A stretch of DNA of 52,995 bases from Parachitinimonas caeni (GTDB taxonomy: Bacteria > Pseudomonadota > Gammaproteobacteria > Burkholderiales > Chitinimonadaceae): contig NZ_JARRAF010000033.1 in NCBI RefSeq assembly GCF_030129945.1, positions 1 through 52,995 on the forward strand. Direction: 5' to 3'. The notes under the pieces are model-generated. The model had not been told where the DNA came from and made no database searches. It worked only from the letters and a program-made list of their open reading frames with translations. A program made the position numbers and the translations under genes. The stretch's first letter is position 1. Each line of letters begins with the position of its first letter. Of the stretch, positions 8,730 to 19,943 are shown one piece after another.

Positions 8730-9502
8730 CGCTTGCGCTGGAGTATGACGGTACAGCTTTTATTGGATGGCAGTCTCAACCAACAGGCAGGTCTGTTCAA
8801 GACGCATTGGAAGCTGCGATAGGCCAGATGGCAGGCACGAAAGTGCGAGTTCATGCTGCAGGTAGAACGGATGCGGGCGTTCATGCTTCGCGGCAAATCG
8901 TGCATTTCGACACCGATGTCCCCCGACCTATTACTGCTTGGGTGAGGGGCGTCAATAGCTTTCTACCCAAAACGATGGCGGTTACGTGGGCGAGTCCAGT
9001 TCCTGATGCTTTTCACGCTCGTTTTTCTGCTACCGCCCGGCACTATCGTTATTTACTCCTCAATCATCCGATTCGACCGGCACTGCTACATGGTCGGGTA
9101 GGGTGGCTGCATAGCGATCTGGAGTTAGCGCGCATGCAGGAGGCGGCCGGTCATTTAATCGGTGAACATGATTTTTCCAGTTTCCGTGCTGCAGAATGTC
9201 AAGCCAAGTCTCCTGTCAGGCATCTGTCCAGGCTTGATATTTCCAGACAGGGGGATCTCATTGCGCTGGATTTCTCCGCAAACGGATTTCTTCACCATAT
9301 GGTGCGCAACATCATGGGTTCTTTGCTGCATGTTGCGAAAGGCAAACGCGATCCGGATTGGATTGCTGAGTTGTTGGCGGCGAAAAACCGGACGCTGGCT
9401 GCACCGACTTTTATGCCGGATGGTTTGTATCTGTCTGGCGTTAGTTACCCTAAGGAATTTGGCCTGGATACAGAACCGTTATATAGACAGGGGCTGATCT
9501 GA
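8717..9502 (+). CDS. truA: tRNA pseudouridine(38-40) synthase
   Basis: 261 residues from the TTG at 8717. This start is chosen because GGAGG lies 6 bases upstream and because the N-terminus (GRIALALEYDGTAFIGWQ) then matches the family. The catalytic aspartate is in GRTDAGVHA (D52). It converts uridines in the tRNA anticodon arm to pseudouridine in the cytoplasm. The upstream gene overlaps it by 13 bp, and its stop overlaps the trpF start (TGATG), so it sits inside an operon. Confidence 0.95.
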   Translation: MGRIALALEYDGTAFIGWQSQPTGRSVQDALEAAIGQMAGTKVRVHAAGRTDAGVHASRQIVHFDTDVPRPITAWVRGVNSFLPKTMAVTWASPVPDAFHARFSATARHYRYLLLNHPIRPALLHGRVGWLHSDLELARMQEAAGHLIGEHDFSSFRAAECQAKSPVRHLSRLDISRQGDLIALDFSANGFLHHMVRNIMGSLLHVAKGKRDPDWIAELLAAKNRTLAAPTFMPDGLYLSGVSYPKEFGLDTEPLYRQGLI

Positions 9503-10125
9503 TGAGTATTAGAGTGAAGATCTGCGGTTTGCGTGATCCGGAGACGGCAATACAAGCAGCTCACTTTGGGGCCGATGCGCTGGGGCTGGTGTTTTACGAG
9601 CCGAGTCCACGTCATCTCTCGATTGAGCTGGCGCGGTCCATAGCACTGGCTATCCCGCCATTTATAACCCGGGTGGGTTTGTTTGTGGATGCGCCTTCCG
9701 ACTACGTACAGTCAGTACTCAAAGGCGTACCGCTTGATTTGCTGCAATTTCATGGGAACGAGACGCCGGAATATTGCAGCAGCTTTAATACGCCGTATAT
9801 CAAGGCTGTCAGGGTTCGGCCCGGGCTTGATTTGGTAAAATATTGTCAAATTTATTGCCAGGCACGCGGCCTGCTGTGTGATGCCTATGTAGAAGGTACG
9901 CCAGGCGGGACTGGTGCCGGGTTCGATTGGTCGCTGATACCCGACAATCTTCCCCTGCCCTTGATACTCTCTGGTGGGCTGGACCCGGAAAATGTCGCGA
10001 CCGCTGTCAGCAAGGTTCGGCCTTGGGCGGTGGATGTCTCAAGTGGCGTTGAGAAATCCAAAGGAGTCAAGGATTTAGCCAAGATAGAAGCCTTCATTGC
10101 AGGAGCCAAGAATGCACCCAAATGA
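9502..10125 (+). CDS. trpF: Phosphoribosylanthranilate isomerase
   Basis: 207 residues. N-terminal VKICGLRD carries the conserved catalytic cysteine, and the C-terminal [14 protein letters not shown] matches the phosphate-binding end of the barrel. It catalyses the Amadori isomerisation to CdRP in tryptophan biosynthesis. It starts in the truA stop and overlaps trpB by 14 bp. Confidence 0.96.
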   Translation: MSIRVKICGLRDPETAIQAAHFGADALGLVFYEPSPRHLSIELARSIALAIPPFITRVGLFVDAPSDYVQSVLKGVPLDLLQFHGNETPEYCSSFNTPYIKAVRVRPGLDLVKYCQIYCQARGLLCDAYVEGTPGGTGAGFDWSLIPDNLPLPLILSGGLDPENVATAVSKVRPWAVDVSSGVEKSKGVKDLAKIEAFIAGAKNAPK

Positions 10126-11326
10126 CTTATCGAATTACAACCTTCCTGATGCAAAAGGCCATTTTGGTGCATATGGTGGGGTTTACGTCGCTGAGACCTT
10201 GATGGCAGCGCTGGATGAACTGAACCGTGAGTACGAGAAAGCCAAAGCAGATCCGGCGTTCTTCGACGAATATCGTTATGAGCTCAAGCATTATGTAGGT
10301 CGGCCCAGCCCTATTTATCACGCCAAACGTTGGTCGGAGATCATTGGTGGTGCGCAGATTTATCTCAAGCGCGAAGATCTGAATCATACCGGTGCGCACA
10401 AGATCAATAATACGATTGGGCAAGCCTTGTTGGCACGCCGTATGGGTAAAAGGCGGGTAATTGCCGAAACCGGGGCAGGGCAGCATGGCGTTGCTTCTGC
10501 AACGGTGGCTGCCCGTTATGGAATGGAGTGCGTTGTCTACATGGGGTCTGAAGACGTTAAACGCCAGTCCCCGAATGTATTCCGCATGAAGTTGCTGGGG
10601 GCGACAGTTATTCCGGTCGAGTCTGGGAGCAAGACGCTAAAGGATGCGCTCAACGAAGCCATGCGGGATTGGGTGACCAATGTGGATTCGACTTTCTATA
10701 TTCTTGGCACTGCCGCCGGCCCGCATCCTTACCCCATGCTGGTAAGGGATTTCCAGGCGGTCATTGGTGAGGAATCGAAGGTCCAGATGAAGGAAATGGC
10801 TGGCCGACAACCTGATGCGGTGATTGCCTGCGTCGGCGGTGGCTCAAACGCCATCGGCATGTTCTACCCCTATGTTGGGGAGCAAGGTGTGAGGCTGATT
10901 GGGGTTGAAGCCGGTGGGGACGGTGTCGCAACCGGGCGGCACGCAGCGCCTCTGACTGCAGGGCGGCCAGGCGTATTACATGGCAATCGTACCTATCTGA
11001 TGCAGGATGAGAATGGTCAGATTATCGAAACCCACTCAATCTCGGCCGGTTTGGACTACCCGGGCGTTGGGCCAGAGCACAGCTACCTGAAGGATATTGG
11101 CCGTGCGGAGTACACCTCGGCCAATGATACCGAAGCGCTTGAAGCGTTTCACGAGCTATGTCGGTATGAAGGAATCATTCCCGCGCTCGAATCAAGCCAC
11201 GCCTTGGCCCATGCAAAGAAAATGGCCCAGAACATGGAGAAGGATGCCATTTTGCTGGTGAACCTGTCTGGCCGTGGTGACAAGGATATTGCTACGGTTG
11301 CTGACGTGTCGGGGATTTCACTATAG
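10112..11326 (+). CDS. trpB: Tryptophan synthase beta chain
   Basis: 404 residues starting at the ATG at 10112, with AGGAG 6 bases upstream. The PLP lysine is K97 in HTGAHKINN, and GGGSNA provides the phosphate-binding loop. It condenses indole with serine to form tryptophan together with TrpA. It overlaps the trpF end by 14 bp. Unlike many trpBA pairs, the gap to trpA is 158 bp. Confidence 0.97.
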   Translation: MHPNDLSNYNLPDAKGHFGAYGGVYVAETLMAALDELNREYEKAKADPAFFDEYRYELKHYVGRPSPIYHAKRWSEIIGGAQIYLKREDLNHTGAHKINNTIGQALLARRMGKRRVIAETGAGQHGVASATVAARYGMECVVYMGSEDVKRQSPNVFRMKLLGATVIPVESGSKTLKDALNEAMRDWVTNVDSTFYILGTAAGPHPYPMLVRDFQAVIGEESKVQMKEMAGRQPDAVIACVGGGSNAIGMFYPYVGEQGVRLIGVEAGGDGVATGRHAAPLTAGRPGVLHGNRTYLMQDENGQIIETHSISAGLDYPGVGPEHSYLKDIGRAEYTSANDTEALEAFHELCRYEGIIPALESSHALAHAKKMAQNMEKDAILLVNLSGRGDKDIATVADVSGISL

Positions 11327-11484
11327 GACGGCTGCCGGGCACGTTGCCAGGGTGGCCGCTTGCTCTGAATTGGCCTTCATGTGGGTGAGAATACAGCTTC
11401 TGGCTATTCTTCCCCCTTTGAATAATCGGCCGGGATGAAATGTGGCAAACGCTTTCCGGCCTTTAATGCAAATCGCTTGAATCC

Positions 11485-12291
11485 ATGACAAATCGAATTG
11501 ATCAACAGTTTCGGCAGTTAGCAACCGCCAATCGTGCTGCCCTTATTCCCTTTATCACCGCTGGTCATCCAAGCCCTGAGCAGACGGTTATGTTGATGCA
11601 CGCTTTGGTGGCCGGTGGCGCGGACATCATTGAGTTGGGTATTCCATTTTCTGATCCGATGGCGGATGGCCCTGTTATCCAGCGTTCATCAGAAGTCGCC
11701 TTGAACAAGGGCATGAGCCTGAGCAAGGTTCTGAATGCGGTGTCGGAGTTCAGGAAGTCCAATTCATACACACCGATTGTCCTGATGGGCTACGCCAATC
11801 CGGTGGAAGCCATGGGTTACAAGGCATTTGCCGAACGTGCTGCTGCGGTTGGTGTTGATGGGGTGCTATCGGTCGATCTTCCCCCGGAAGAGGCGGCTGA
11901 ATTTGTAGCCATTCTCAAAGCGAAGGCGATTGCGCCGATCTTTCTGGTTTCCCCAACCACACCGGCTTCGAGGCTGAAGGTCATAGGCGAGATGGCGGAA
12001 GGCTATGTGTATTACGTGTCCCTGAAAGGTGTGACGGGTTCTGCCAATCTGGATACCGATGCGGTCAAGCTGCGCCTTGCGGCGTTACGCCAGCACATTT
12101 CTGTGCCAATTGGCGTTGGATTTGGAATTCGCGATGAAGCCTCCGCCAAAGCCATTGCCAACTTTGCGGATGCTGTGGTAATCGGCAGTCGCATGATTGA
12201 AGAAATTGAGGCCAACCCTGCAGATCCCGCCACAGGCTTGCAGACTTTCACTGGCCGGATTCGTGATGCGGTCCATCAGGCCAGATCGTAG
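11485..12291 (+). CDS. trpA: Tryptophan synthase alpha chain
   Basis: 268 residues. Catalytic residues are E50 (IIELGIPFSDPMADGP) and D61, and the phosphate-binding GVGFGIRDEASAKAI is present. It splits indole-3-glycerol phosphate and passes indole to TrpB. The 158-bp spacer upstream contains a weak hairpin (GGCCGG at 11428-11433 with CCGGCC at 11456-11461) followed by TTT, so the trpB-trpA junction may carry partial termination or a separate promoter; neither can be proven by eye. Confidence 0.96.
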   Translation: MTNRIDQQFRQLATANRAALIPFITAGHPSPEQTVMLMHALVAGGADIIELGIPFSDPMADGPVIQRSSEVALNKGMSLSKVLNAVSEFRKSNSYTPIVLMGYANPVEAMGYKAFAERAAAVGVDGVLSVDLPPEEAAEFVAILKAKAIAPIFLVSPTTPASRLKVIGEMAEGYVYYVSLKGVTGSANLDTDAVKLRLAALRQHISVPIGVGFGIRDEASAKAIANFADAVVIGSRMIEEIEANPADPATGLQTFTGRIRDAVHQARS

Positions 12292-12476
12292 CGCTACCCG
12301 AAGTACTGGAATTTGGGGAGCTGGAGATTCCGTATTGGTGCTGATGTGGCGTGATCCAGGCTTGCTGGATTGCATCGCGACGGATTTCTGGCGGCTGCCA
12401 ACACTACATTGGAGAGGCTCCGGCGCCCCTGTTTTGCGGTCGGGAGATGGTATCCCCGCACCGAATGGAGACAATA

Positions 12477-13349
12477 ATGAGCTGGTTACAAAAACTATTA
12501 CCACCCAAGATCAAGAGTAAGCCTCAAGGCGCAAAGTCAGTGCCCGAGGGGTTATGGAGTAAGTGTTCGGCTTGCGAAGCGGTGTTGTACCGCACAGATC
12601 TTGATAACAATCTGGATGTTTGCCCTAAGTGTGGCCATCATAACGCCATATCGGCACGAAAACGCCTGGATTACCTGCTTGATCAGGAAGCCCGTTTTGA
12701 AATCGGTGCAGAAGTTCAGCCTGTCGACTTTCTCAAGTTCAAGGACAGCAAGCGGTATCCGGAGCGGCTAACTGCGGCCAAAGAAGATACTGGTGAAGAT
12801 GATGCTTTGGTGGTTATGCAGGGCAGCATTCTGTCCTTGCCAGTAGTTGTTTGCGCATTCGAATTCAAATTCATTGGCGGCTCCATGGGCTCGGTGGTGG
12901 GAGAGCGGTTTACTCGAGGTGCCAAAGTGGCGATCGAGCAGAACGTTCCATTCATTTGTGTCGCGGCAAGCGGCGGCGCACGGATGCAGGAAGGATTGAC
13001 CTCGCTGATGCAGATGGCAAAAACCAGCGCCATCCTGACCAAATTGGCCGAGGCTCGCCTGCCTTTCATTTCGATTCTTACCGATCCAACCATGGGTGGC
13101 GTTTCCGCCAGCTTTGCCTTCCTGGGGGATATCGTCATGGCAGAGCCGGGCGCATTGATTGGCTTCGCCGGTCCTCGGGTAATAGAGCAGACCGTTCGGG
13201 AAACCTTGCCAGAGGGCTTCCAGCGGGCCGAGTTTCTGCTAGAGAAGGGTGCCATCGACATGATTGTTGATCGGCGACATATGAGGCAGCGTATTGCGTC
13301 TGCCATTACTTTGCTGATGCGTCAGCCTGCGGTATCCGGTTCGGCATGA
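12477..13349 (+). CDS. accD: Acetyl-CoA carboxylase carboxyltransferase subunit beta
   Basis: 290 residues from the ATG at 12477. The open frame extends 126 bp further upstream, but homology begins at [10 protein letters not shown]. An N-terminal C4 zinc ribbon (C30, C33, C49, C52) is followed by the crotonase-fold carboxyltransferase domain ([22 protein letters not shown]). It acts with AccA to make malonyl-CoA. The 185-bp gap from trpA shows no recognisable gene. It overlaps folC by an ATGA. Confidence 0.97.
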   Translation: MSWLQKLLPPKIKSKPQGAKSVPEGLWSKCSACEAVLYRTDLDNNLDVCPKCGHHNAISARKRLDYLLDQEARFEIGAEVQPVDFLKFKDSKRYPERLTAAKEDTGEDDALVVMQGSILSLPVVVCAFEFKFIGGSMGSVVGERFTRGAKVAIEQNVPFICVAASGGARMQEGLTSLMQMAKTSAILTKLAEARLPFISILTDPTMGGVSASFAFLGDIVMAEPGALIGFAGPRVIEQTVRETLPEGFQRAEFLLEKGAIDMIVDRRHMRQRIASAITLLMRQPAVSGSA

Positions 13350-14638
13350 ATATGAGTGAGCAGCAGGTGAATATCTCGACCAAACCCACCTGTTTGGGTG
13401 ACTGGCTAACCTTGTTGGAGCAACGTCACCCGAGCGTCATTGATATGGGGCTGGATCGGGTTGGACAGGTTGCGCAGCGGCTATTTCCGTCTTTGTCGCA
13501 GCCCATCATTACCGTGGGAGGGACGAATGGGAAGGGGTCGGTCTGCGGCATGCTCTCAACGATTCTCAAGTGTGCCGGTTATAAGGTTGGTACTTACACC
13601 TCCCCCCATCTGATTCATTACAACGAAAGAGTGGCAGTGGATCTGGTCCCCGCATCGGATGAGGCTATCGTGGCCTCGTTTGATTCGGTGGAGCACGCAC
13701 GAGGTGATGTCTCCCTCACTTATTTCGAATTCGGAACGCTGGCAGCGGTTCGTTTATTTGAAATGCAGGATGTGGATGTGATTGTGCTGGAGGTTGGGCT
13801 GGGAGGGCGTCTTGATGCCGTTAATGTGTTTGAGCCGATTGCCACAGCCGTAGTCAGCATTGATCTGGATCATCAGTCTTATCTTGGCAATACCCGCGAG
13901 GCAATCGGCTTTGAGAAAGCCGGGATCTTTCGGTCTGGCATTCCTGCATTGTGCTCGGATCCATCCCCACCGCAGTCAGTGCTGGAACATGCAAGCCAGA
14001 TTGACGCCGATCTGCGCCTGATCGGGCGCGACTATGGATTCCAGAGTCAGCAAACGCAATGGAGTTATTGGGGGCAAAGCGGTAGCCGGAAGCACGGCCT
14101 GCCTTTCCCCGCGCTGAGAGGGGCTTATCAGTTGAGTAATGCGACCACGGCTATCGCATTGCTCGATTGCGTCAAGGAAGTGTTGCCGGTTTCTCTGGGT
14201 GACATCAAGCGCGGTTTGCTTGAGGTTGAAGTCAGAGGACGGTTTCAGGTATTGCCGGGACGTCCCGCCATCGTCCTCGATGTTGCCCATAACCCACATG
14301 CTGCAAAGGCATTTGTCCATAATCTGGACAATATGGGCTATTTCAAACGGACACTTGCAGTGTTCGGAATCATGGCGGACAAGGATGTCGCGGGGGTGCT
14401 TCAGATCCTGGGTGGGCGCATTGATCATTGGTATCTGGCGAACCTGCCAACCGGCAGGGCTGCGACGGCAATGCAATTGTCCGAGTTAATCGGTTTGGAG
14501 GCCGGAAAACCGATAGATCTTTTCGAGACGATATCGGCGGCGTATGCGGCGGCCTGTAAGGATGCTGGGGAAAATGATAGAATCGTTGTCTTCGGCTCCC
14601 ACTATACGGTTGCCGAGGTCTTGCTAGCCAGAAATTGA
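13346..14638 (+). CDS. folC: Dihydrofolate synthase / folylpolyglutamate synthase
   Basis: 430 residues. P-loop GTNGKGS at 59-65, then TSPHL, and DVAHNPHA in the C-terminal Mur-ligase-type domain. It adds glutamate to dihydropteroate and folates in the cytoplasm. It begins in the accD stop codon (ATGA overlap), the usual accD-folC arrangement. Confidence 0.96.
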   Translation: MNMSEQQVNISTKPTCLGDWLTLLEQRHPSVIDMGLDRVGQVAQRLFPSLSQPIITVGGTNGKGSVCGMLSTILKCAGYKVGTYTSPHLIHYNERVAVDLVPASDEAIVASFDSVEHARGDVSLTYFEFGTLAAVRLFEMQDVDVIVLEVGLGGRLDAVNVFEPIATAVVSIDLDHQSYLGNTREAIGFEKAGIFRSGIPALCSDPSPPQSVLEHASQIDADLRLIGRDYGFQSQQTQWSYWGQSGSRKHGLPFPALRGAYQLSNATTAIALLDCVKEVLPVSLGDIKRGLLEVEVRGRFQVLPGRPAIVLDVAHNPHAAKAFVHNLDNMGYFKRTLAVFGIMADKDVAGVLQILGGRIDHWYLANLPTGRAATAMQLSELIGLEAGKPIDLFETISAAYAAACKDAGENDRIVVFGSHYTVAEVLLARN

Positions 14639-14698
14639 CTCTGACGGCATTTCATCTTTCCTTGAGAGTTTCCGCTTGAGGATTTCTAGGTTTACTTC

Positions 14699-15487
14699 AT
14701 GGCCGATTCCCCAATAAGTGAAGAGTTGGTCGCCTTGCGAAAACGCGCAAGGCGGCGTCTGGTTGGTGCCGTTGCACTGGTTCTGGTGGCCCTTGGGGCG
14801 CTATGGCTGGTGATGGACAACAAACCACCAGCCAGCATGAATGTCCAGCAAGTATCCATTGTCAGCTCTTCACCAACCTTGGCCACCCAGCCACCTGTGG
14901 TCAAGTCTGTGCAGGAAACCACCATCCCTGTAGCAAGTTTACCTGCATCGCCGGCCTCTGCAGAGCCTGTTAAATCTGAACAGACCGAAGCTACGGCCAC
15001 GAAACACCCTGCGCCTGTCATTGTCCCGACACCCAAGGCCGACGTTGCGCCGGCCACACCCGCCAGCAAGCCGGATAACGGCAGGGTGGATAGCAATCCC
15101 AAACCAGAGACCAAGGTGGCCGAGCCAAAGCCGCATAAGCCAGAGAATCGACCTGCGGTTCATGACAAGGCGGTTGATCCCCAAAAGATTCTGGATGGCA
15201 TGGCTAGTGTCGACGATCACCCGCCGAAGCCAGCCGCCTCGGACAAGCCATCGAACAAAATGACCTTTTACCTGCAGATTGGCGCATTTGCGGATGCGGC
15301 CAAGATTGATTCGCTCCAGGCCAAAATCCGAGGGGCCGGTTTGACAGCATCAAACGCCAGGATTTCTACGGAAAAAGGCGAGCTGACGCGGTTGCGAGCT
15401 GGCCCGTTTGCTTCGCGGGCCGAAGCAGAGGCCGCGCAAGGTAAGCTTGCTTCGGCTGGTGTTGTTTCCCAGATAATCGGCAAATAA
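14699..15487 (+). CDS. SPOR-domain membrane protein (DedD-like)
   Basis: 262 residues: a short cytoplasmic N-terminus with basic residues, one transmembrane segment near 20-38, a long periplasmic A/P/K-rich linker, and a C-terminal SPOR domain (about 187-262, FYLQIGAFADAAKIDSL ... LRAGPF). SPOR domains bind septal peptidoglycan lacking stem peptides. Position between folC and cvpA is the usual place of dedD. It lies 60 bp after folC and 11 bp before cvpA. Confidence 0.9.
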   Translation: MADSPISEELVALRKRARRRLVGAVALVLVALGALWLVMDNKPPASMNVQQVSIVSSSPTLATQPPVVKSVQETTIPVASLPASPASAEPVKSEQTEATATKHPAPVIVPTPKADVAPATPASKPDNGRVDSNPKPETKVAEPKPHKPENRPAVHDKAVDPQKILDGMASVDDHPPKPAASDKPSNKMTFYLQIGAFADAAKIDSLQAKIRGAGLTASNARISTEKGELTRLRAGPFASRAEAEAAQGKLASAGVVSQIIGK

Positions 15488-15498
15488 CGGACCAGAGC

Positions 15499-15990
15499 AT
15501 GACAGTATTTGATTACCTCGTTCTGTCCATTCTTGGTATATCGGTTTTGATATCGGTACTTAAAGGTGGAGTGAGCGAGATAATCTCGCTGGCAGCATGG
15601 GTTTTGGCATTTTGGCTTGCCCGAACCTTTACCGCCGATGTGGCGGCACAACTCCCCCCTGATATCCCTACCGCTGAACTACGGCTGCTTGCCGCGTTCC
15701 TGGCCATCTTTCTCGGTGTATGGTTTATCTCTGCCATCATCCGTATCACTATTTCTCAATTGATCAAGGCAGCTGATCTCGCGGCTATCGACCGCGTAAT
15801 TGGCGCCATGTTCGGCGTACTCAGAGGTCTATTGCTGATAACGGTTCTGGTGTTGTTGGCTGGGCTGACGCCGCTGCCAAAGAATCCGGTATGGCGAAAT
15901 GCCATGTTCAGTGCCCCTTTCGAGGCCGTTGCCCAATCCCTGATTCCGTGGTTGCCGGATGCCTTGGCAAAGCGCATCCACTATGATTGA
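15499..15990 (+). CDS. cvpA: CvpA family membrane protein
   Basis: 163 residues with four hydrophobic segments. The N-terminal FDYLVLSILGISVLISVLKG and the ISAIIRITISQLIKAADLAAIDRVIGAMFG region match CvpA. In E. coli cvpA is co-transcribed with purF and needed for colicin V production; its biochemical function is unclear. It is followed 59 bp later by purF. Confidence 0.93.
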   Translation: MTVFDYLVLSILGISVLISVLKGGVSEIISLAAWVLAFWLARTFTADVAAQLPPDIPTAELRLLAAFLAIFLGVWFISAIIRITISQLIKAADLAAIDRVIGAMFGVLRGLLLITVLVLLAGLTPLPKNPVWRNAMFSAPFEAVAQSLIPWLPDALAKRIHYD

Positions 15991-16049
15991 TTGAGCTGAC
16001 CGATGTAAGTTGGCTTGTGGTTTATTTGATTGATTTTTAAGGAAAAGCT

Positions 16050-17585
16050 ATGTGTGGGATTCTCGGCGTAGTGGCCAAAACGCCTGTTAACCAGTTGCTC
16101 TACGATGGGCTTCTGGTATTGCAACATCGGGGGCAGGATGCCGCTGGAATCGTCACCGCAGAGCCAAATGGTGTATTGCATATGCACAAGGGGAGTGGCT
16201 TGGTGCGTGATGTGTTCCGCACCCGCAATATGCGCTCCCTGATAGGCAATGTTGGCATCGGGCACGTAAGGTACCCGACTGCGGGCTCAGCCTCTTCGCT
16301 GGCGGAAGCACAGCCGTTCTATGTCAATTCACCGTTTGGGATTGTTCTCGCCCACAACGGCAACCTTACGAACCATAAGCAACTCAAAGAGGATATGTAC
16401 CGCACCGATCTGCGGCATATCAACACGTCTTCAGACTCTGAAGCGCTCTTGAATGTTTTTGCCCATGAATTACAGCGCCGGGCTAAAGGTTTCGAGCTAA
16501 ACCCTGACACTATTTTCGACGCTGTCCGTGAAGTCCATCGGCGGGTAAGAGGGGCCTATGCAGTTGTGGCGGTGATCGCAGGTTATGGTTTGGTGGCATT
16601 CCGTGATGCGAATGGAATCCGACCTCTGGTAATCGGTCAGCATGACACACCGCAAGGGACCGAATACATGGTGGCCTCCGAGAGCGTTGCCTTGGATACG
16701 ATCGGTTTCAAGATGCTGCGCGATGTCGCGCCAGGCGAAGCCATCTACATTACTAACGAAGGTGAGCTGCATAGCCGCCAGTGTTCGGATGCCCCCCGTC
16801 TCGCGCCGTGTATCTTCGAGTTTGTTTACTTTGCTCGGCCGGATTCGGTCATGGATGGCATATCGGTTTATCAAGCCCGGCTCAATATGGGTGACAATCT
16901 GGCCGAGAAAATGCGCCGCGTCATGCCGGCGATGGATATTGATGTAGTGATCCCCATTCCCGATACCAGTCGCGCCAGTGCACTACAGCTGGCGAACCAT
17001 CTGGGCTTGCCTTACCGTGAAGGGTTCATCAAAAATCGATATATCGGACGGACCTTCATCATGCCCGGCCAGGCTGGCCGCAAGAAATCCGTGCGACAGA
17101 AACTCAATCCGATTGGTGTTGAGTTCAAAGGCAAGAATGTACTGCTGGTCGATGATTCGATTGTGCGTGGAACCACCAGCAAGGAAATCGTGCAAATGGC
17201 CCGTGAAGCTGGGGCTCAAAAAGTGTTTTTTGCTTCGGCAGCGCCGCCGGTTAAATACCCGCATGTGTATGGGATTGACATGCCGACCCGCGAGGAATTG
17301 ATTGCAACCGGGCGCGATGAATTCGATATTGCCAGGGAGATCGGGGCTGATGCGGTGTTCTATCAGGATCTCGACTCGTTGGTACAAGCTGTTGCCGATG
17401 CCAGTGATAAGGTCACCCAGTTTGAAACTTCATGTTTCTCTGGCCACTACATCACTGGTGACATCGACGAAGCTTATCTGGATGAGATCGAAAACCGTCG
17501 GGGCAGCCCGCTTTCCAAGGATCTCGACGGCAGGAGCCGTGCTCTGGACCTGAATGTTGGTGTAGCTGAGCAAAACTTGATTTAA
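16050..17585 (+). CDS. purF: Amidophosphoribosyltransferase
   Basis: 511 residues. The N-terminal nucleophile cysteine follows the initiator (MCGILGVV), there is no long propeptide, and the PRPP-binding loop is [17 protein letters not shown]. It catalyses the first committed step of purine synthesis, PRPP plus glutamine to phosphoribosylamine. Start at 16050 with AAGGAAA upstream. It ends with a terminator at 17608. Confidence 0.97.
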   Translation: MCGILGVVAKTPVNQLLYDGLLVLQHRGQDAAGIVTAEPNGVLHMHKGSGLVRDVFRTRNMRSLIGNVGIGHVRYPTAGSASSLAEAQPFYVNSPFGIVLAHNGNLTNHKQLKEDMYRTDLRHINTSSDSEALLNVFAHELQRRAKGFELNPDTIFDAVREVHRRVRGAYAVVAVIAGYGLVAFRDANGIRPLVIGQHDTPQGTEYMVASESVALDTIGFKMLRDVAPGEAIYITNEGELHSRQCSDAPRLAPCIFEFVYFARPDSVMDGISVYQARLNMGDNLAEKMRRVMPAMDIDVVIPIPDTSRASALQLANHLGLPYREGFIKNRYIGRTFIMPGQAGRKKSVRQKLNPIGVEFKGKNVLLVDDSIVRGTTSKEIVQMAREAGAQKVFFASAAPPVKYPHVYGIDMPTREELIATGRDEFDIAREIGADAVFYQDLDSLVQAVADASDKVTQFETSCFSGHYITGDIDEAYLDEIENRRGSPLSKDLDGRSRALDLNVGVAEQNLI

Positions 17586-17607
17586 GCGCGTAGGTATTGA
17601 TCGAACC

Positions 17608-17630
17608 AAAGGCCGCCGCGCGCGGCCTTT
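17608..17630 (+). terminator. Rho-independent terminator after purF
   Basis: A 9-bp stem AAAGGCCGC / GCGGCCTTT around CGCGC, ending in TTTG, 22 bases after the purF stop. Confidence 0.8.
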
Positions 17631-17823
17631 GTCCATTCAGGACAACGTGCAAAATGCTTGGGTGGTTTGAAAAAGGCCGTCTGTAAGCGCGCCTCTCAGC
17701 CGCTTGCTTGGCTAGCATCGCAAGATGGCAACTGAATTGCCTCCGGTAGGCAAACGAATAGTGGGGGGCATAGCCAATAGGCCCTTCAATGCGGTGGATC
17801 AAGAGATTTTACGGGGTGGTGAT

Positions 17824-18999
17824 ATGCAAGAAGATCTGGAGCTGGATTTTGAGACCTTGGCAGTGCATAGCGGCCTGGAACGTAGTCAGTTTGGTGAGCA
17901 TGCACATGCGTTGTATTTGACGTCCAGCTTTGTGGCTGAGAATGCCGCACAGGCGGCAGCGCGGTTTTGCGGGCAAGAGCCGGGCTATATTTATTCACGC
18001 TTTACCAATCCAACGGTAACGGCCTTTCAGGACAGACTGGCAGCAATGGAAGGTGCGGAAGCAGCTGTGGCCACCGCCAGCGGTATGTCGGCCATTCTGG
18101 CCCTTTGCATGGGGCATCTGAAGGCTGGTGATCACATCGTGGCTTCACAAAGCCTGTTTGGCGCAACGATCATGCTATGCAACAACTATCTGGCCAAGTT
18201 TGGAATCAGTACCAGCTACGCGAATGCGGCAGATCCCGAGTCCTGGCGTCAAGCGCTACGTCCGGAAACCCGATTGTTCTTTCTGGAGACGCCTTCCAAC
18301 CCGCTTACCGAAATTGCAGATATCGCCGCAATTGCAGATATTGCGCACGCCCATGGCGCACTGCTGGCGGTTGATAACTGCTTCTGCACCCCAGCCCTCC
18401 AACAACCTTTGAAGTGGGGGGCTGATCTGGTGGTTCATTCGGCTACCAAGTTTCTGGATGGGCAGGGCAGGGTGCTTGGGGGAGCTGTTGTCGGTAGCAA
18501 GGCGATGGTCGAGCCGGTGTATCTGTTTTTGCGTACAGCAGGTCCCACCCTGTCGGCCTTCAATGCCTGGGTGCTAGTGAAGGGGCTGGAGACGCTACGA
18601 CTACGGGTTGAGGCCCAGTCTGCAACGGCTTTGCGATTGGCGCAGTGGCTGGAGTCGCATCCGCAGGTGGCAAGGGTTTACCACCCCGGCTTGCCATCTC
18701 ATCCACAGCATGCTTTGGCGCAGCGCCAGCAAAGTGCGGGAGGGGCAATTGTCTCGTTCGAGGTCAAAGGGGGCAGAGAGGCTGCCTGGAGAGTGATCGA
18801 CTCGACCAGAGTACTGTCGATTACGGCGAATCTTGGCGATGTACGGACCACTATTACCCACCCAGCCTCAACGACACATGGGCGTATTTCGCCGGAAGCC
18901 CGGCAAGCGGCAGGCATTACCGAAGGCTTGATCCGGTTATCCGTCGGTCTGGAATCCTGCCAAGACATTCAGGACGACTTACAACGCGGCTTGGGGTAA
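17824..18999 (+). CDS. metZ: O-succinylhomoserine sulfhydrylase
   Basis: 391 residues from the ATG at 17824; the frame opens at 17725, but homology begins with LDFETLAVHSG. It is a Cys/Met-metabolism PLP enzyme with the lysine at 209 in VVHSATKFLDGQGR. It forms homocysteine from O-succinylhomoserine and sulfide. MetZ is favoured over MetB/MetC by its position after purF, as in many betaproteobacteria and Pseudomonas, and by its motifs. The 238 bp upstream hold the purF terminator and no visible gene. Confidence 0.93.
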   Translation: MQEDLELDFETLAVHSGLERSQFGEHAHALYLTSSFVAENAAQAAARFCGQEPGYIYSRFTNPTVTAFQDRLAAMEGAEAAVATASGMSAILALCMGHLKAGDHIVASQSLFGATIMLCNNYLAKFGISTSYANAADPESWRQALRPETRLFFLETPSNPLTEIADIAAIADIAHAHGALLAVDNCFCTPALQQPLKWGADLVVHSATKFLDGQGRVLGGAVVGSKAMVEPVYLFLRTAGPTLSAFNAWVLVKGLETLRLRVEAQSATALRLAQWLESHPQVARVYHPGLPSHPQHALAQRQQSAGGAIVSFEVKGGREAAWRVIDSTRVLSITANLGDVRTTITHPASTTHGRISPEARQAAGITEGLIRLSVGLESCQDIQDDLQRGLG

Positions 19000-19144
19000 G
19001 CCTAGCCGCGCTGTTGTAGGTTAAGGCAGGTTTTTATGGGTTAGGGGGCGGTAGGCAAGCTGAGGGTGCGACCGCTTCATGCCCTGCCGGCTTGGCAACC
19101 ACCTACTCTGCACGCTGCATTGCCCATGCTTGCACTGACAGGGC

Positions 19145-19774
19145 CTAATTCAGCAAATCCGCCAATCTGGCCTTGAGCTCCGCAACCTCTTCTTCCAACG
19201 CCGCTACCCGGGCTTCCAACGCACTTTGGTTGGCACCGATGCCCGTGGCGACCAAGGGTGACGAGCTACGCTCAATGGCTGGTTCCCCGCTCAGCAAATG
19301 TGCCCAGCGATTCTCCCGCGCGCCGGCTTGGCGTGGCAGCTCAACGACTAAAGCTCCCGCAGAACGCTCCGACAGCTCGTACAGGAAGGCCTCTACCGCC
19401 GAGATATCTGCAAAGCGGTGCATGCGATCACAATTCAGACGCAACTCCCCAGCAGTTTGAGGACCACGCAAAAGCAACACGGTCAAGATGGCGACGGATT
19501 GACTGGGGATCTGCAGGACACGATCCATATTGTGGCCATAGCGTGTGACTCGTCCGCCACTTGACTCCATGATCAAGGTGCGGGACTTCAACGCATCAAG
19601 CGCAGATAGCACTTCCGCTTCGCTAAGCTCAAGTACTGGATCACGACTGGTTTTCTGATTGCAGCCGGATAGCAATGCATTCAAAGAAAGAGGGTAGGTG
19701 TCGGGAACGGTCTTCTGCTTTTCAGACAGGACACCCAAAATGCGAGCTTCGACAAGGGAGAGATCGTAAGGCAT
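19145..19774 (-). CDS. YceH family protein (DUF480)
   Basis: 209 residues from the ATG at 19774; a start at 19807 is also open, and neither has a clear ribosome site, so alignment to the family decides. Conserved pieces: [49 protein letters not shown], and a C-terminal coiled coil with leucine heptads. The fold is winged-helix-like and the function is unknown. It converges on metZ. Confidence 0.9.
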   Translation of the reverse strand: MPYDLSLVEARILGVLSEKQKTVPDTYPLSLNALLSGCNQKTSRDPVLELSEAEVLSALDALKSRTLIMESSGGRVTRYGHNMDRVLQIPSQSVAILTVLLLRGPQTAGELRLNCDRMHRFADISAVEAFLYELSERSAGALVVELPRQAGARENRWAHLLSGEPAIERSSSPLVATGIGANQSALEARVAALEEEVAELKARLADLLN

Positions 19775-19943
19775 CGATATTGGCTCGAATAAAGGCAAGG
19801 CGGCCATTATCGCCCGAATATCGATGCTGCCAAAGGCGCATGTCGAAAGAATTGCGCATCAACGTAGTTTTAAGGGTGGAAGATTTGATTTATGGTCAGA
19901 AAATCTGGCTGGCAAATAAACGGGTGAGCCGATTGCGGGACTG

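Noticed and set aside
12292-12476. N-terminal extension of accD or a small gene between trpA and accD
   Set aside because: The frame is open, but AccD homology starts at 12477, immediately after GGAGACAATA, and nothing in the gap is recognisable.
19000-19144. Terminator between convergent metZ and yceH
   Set aside because: No stem longer than a few bases with a T run could be found on either strand.
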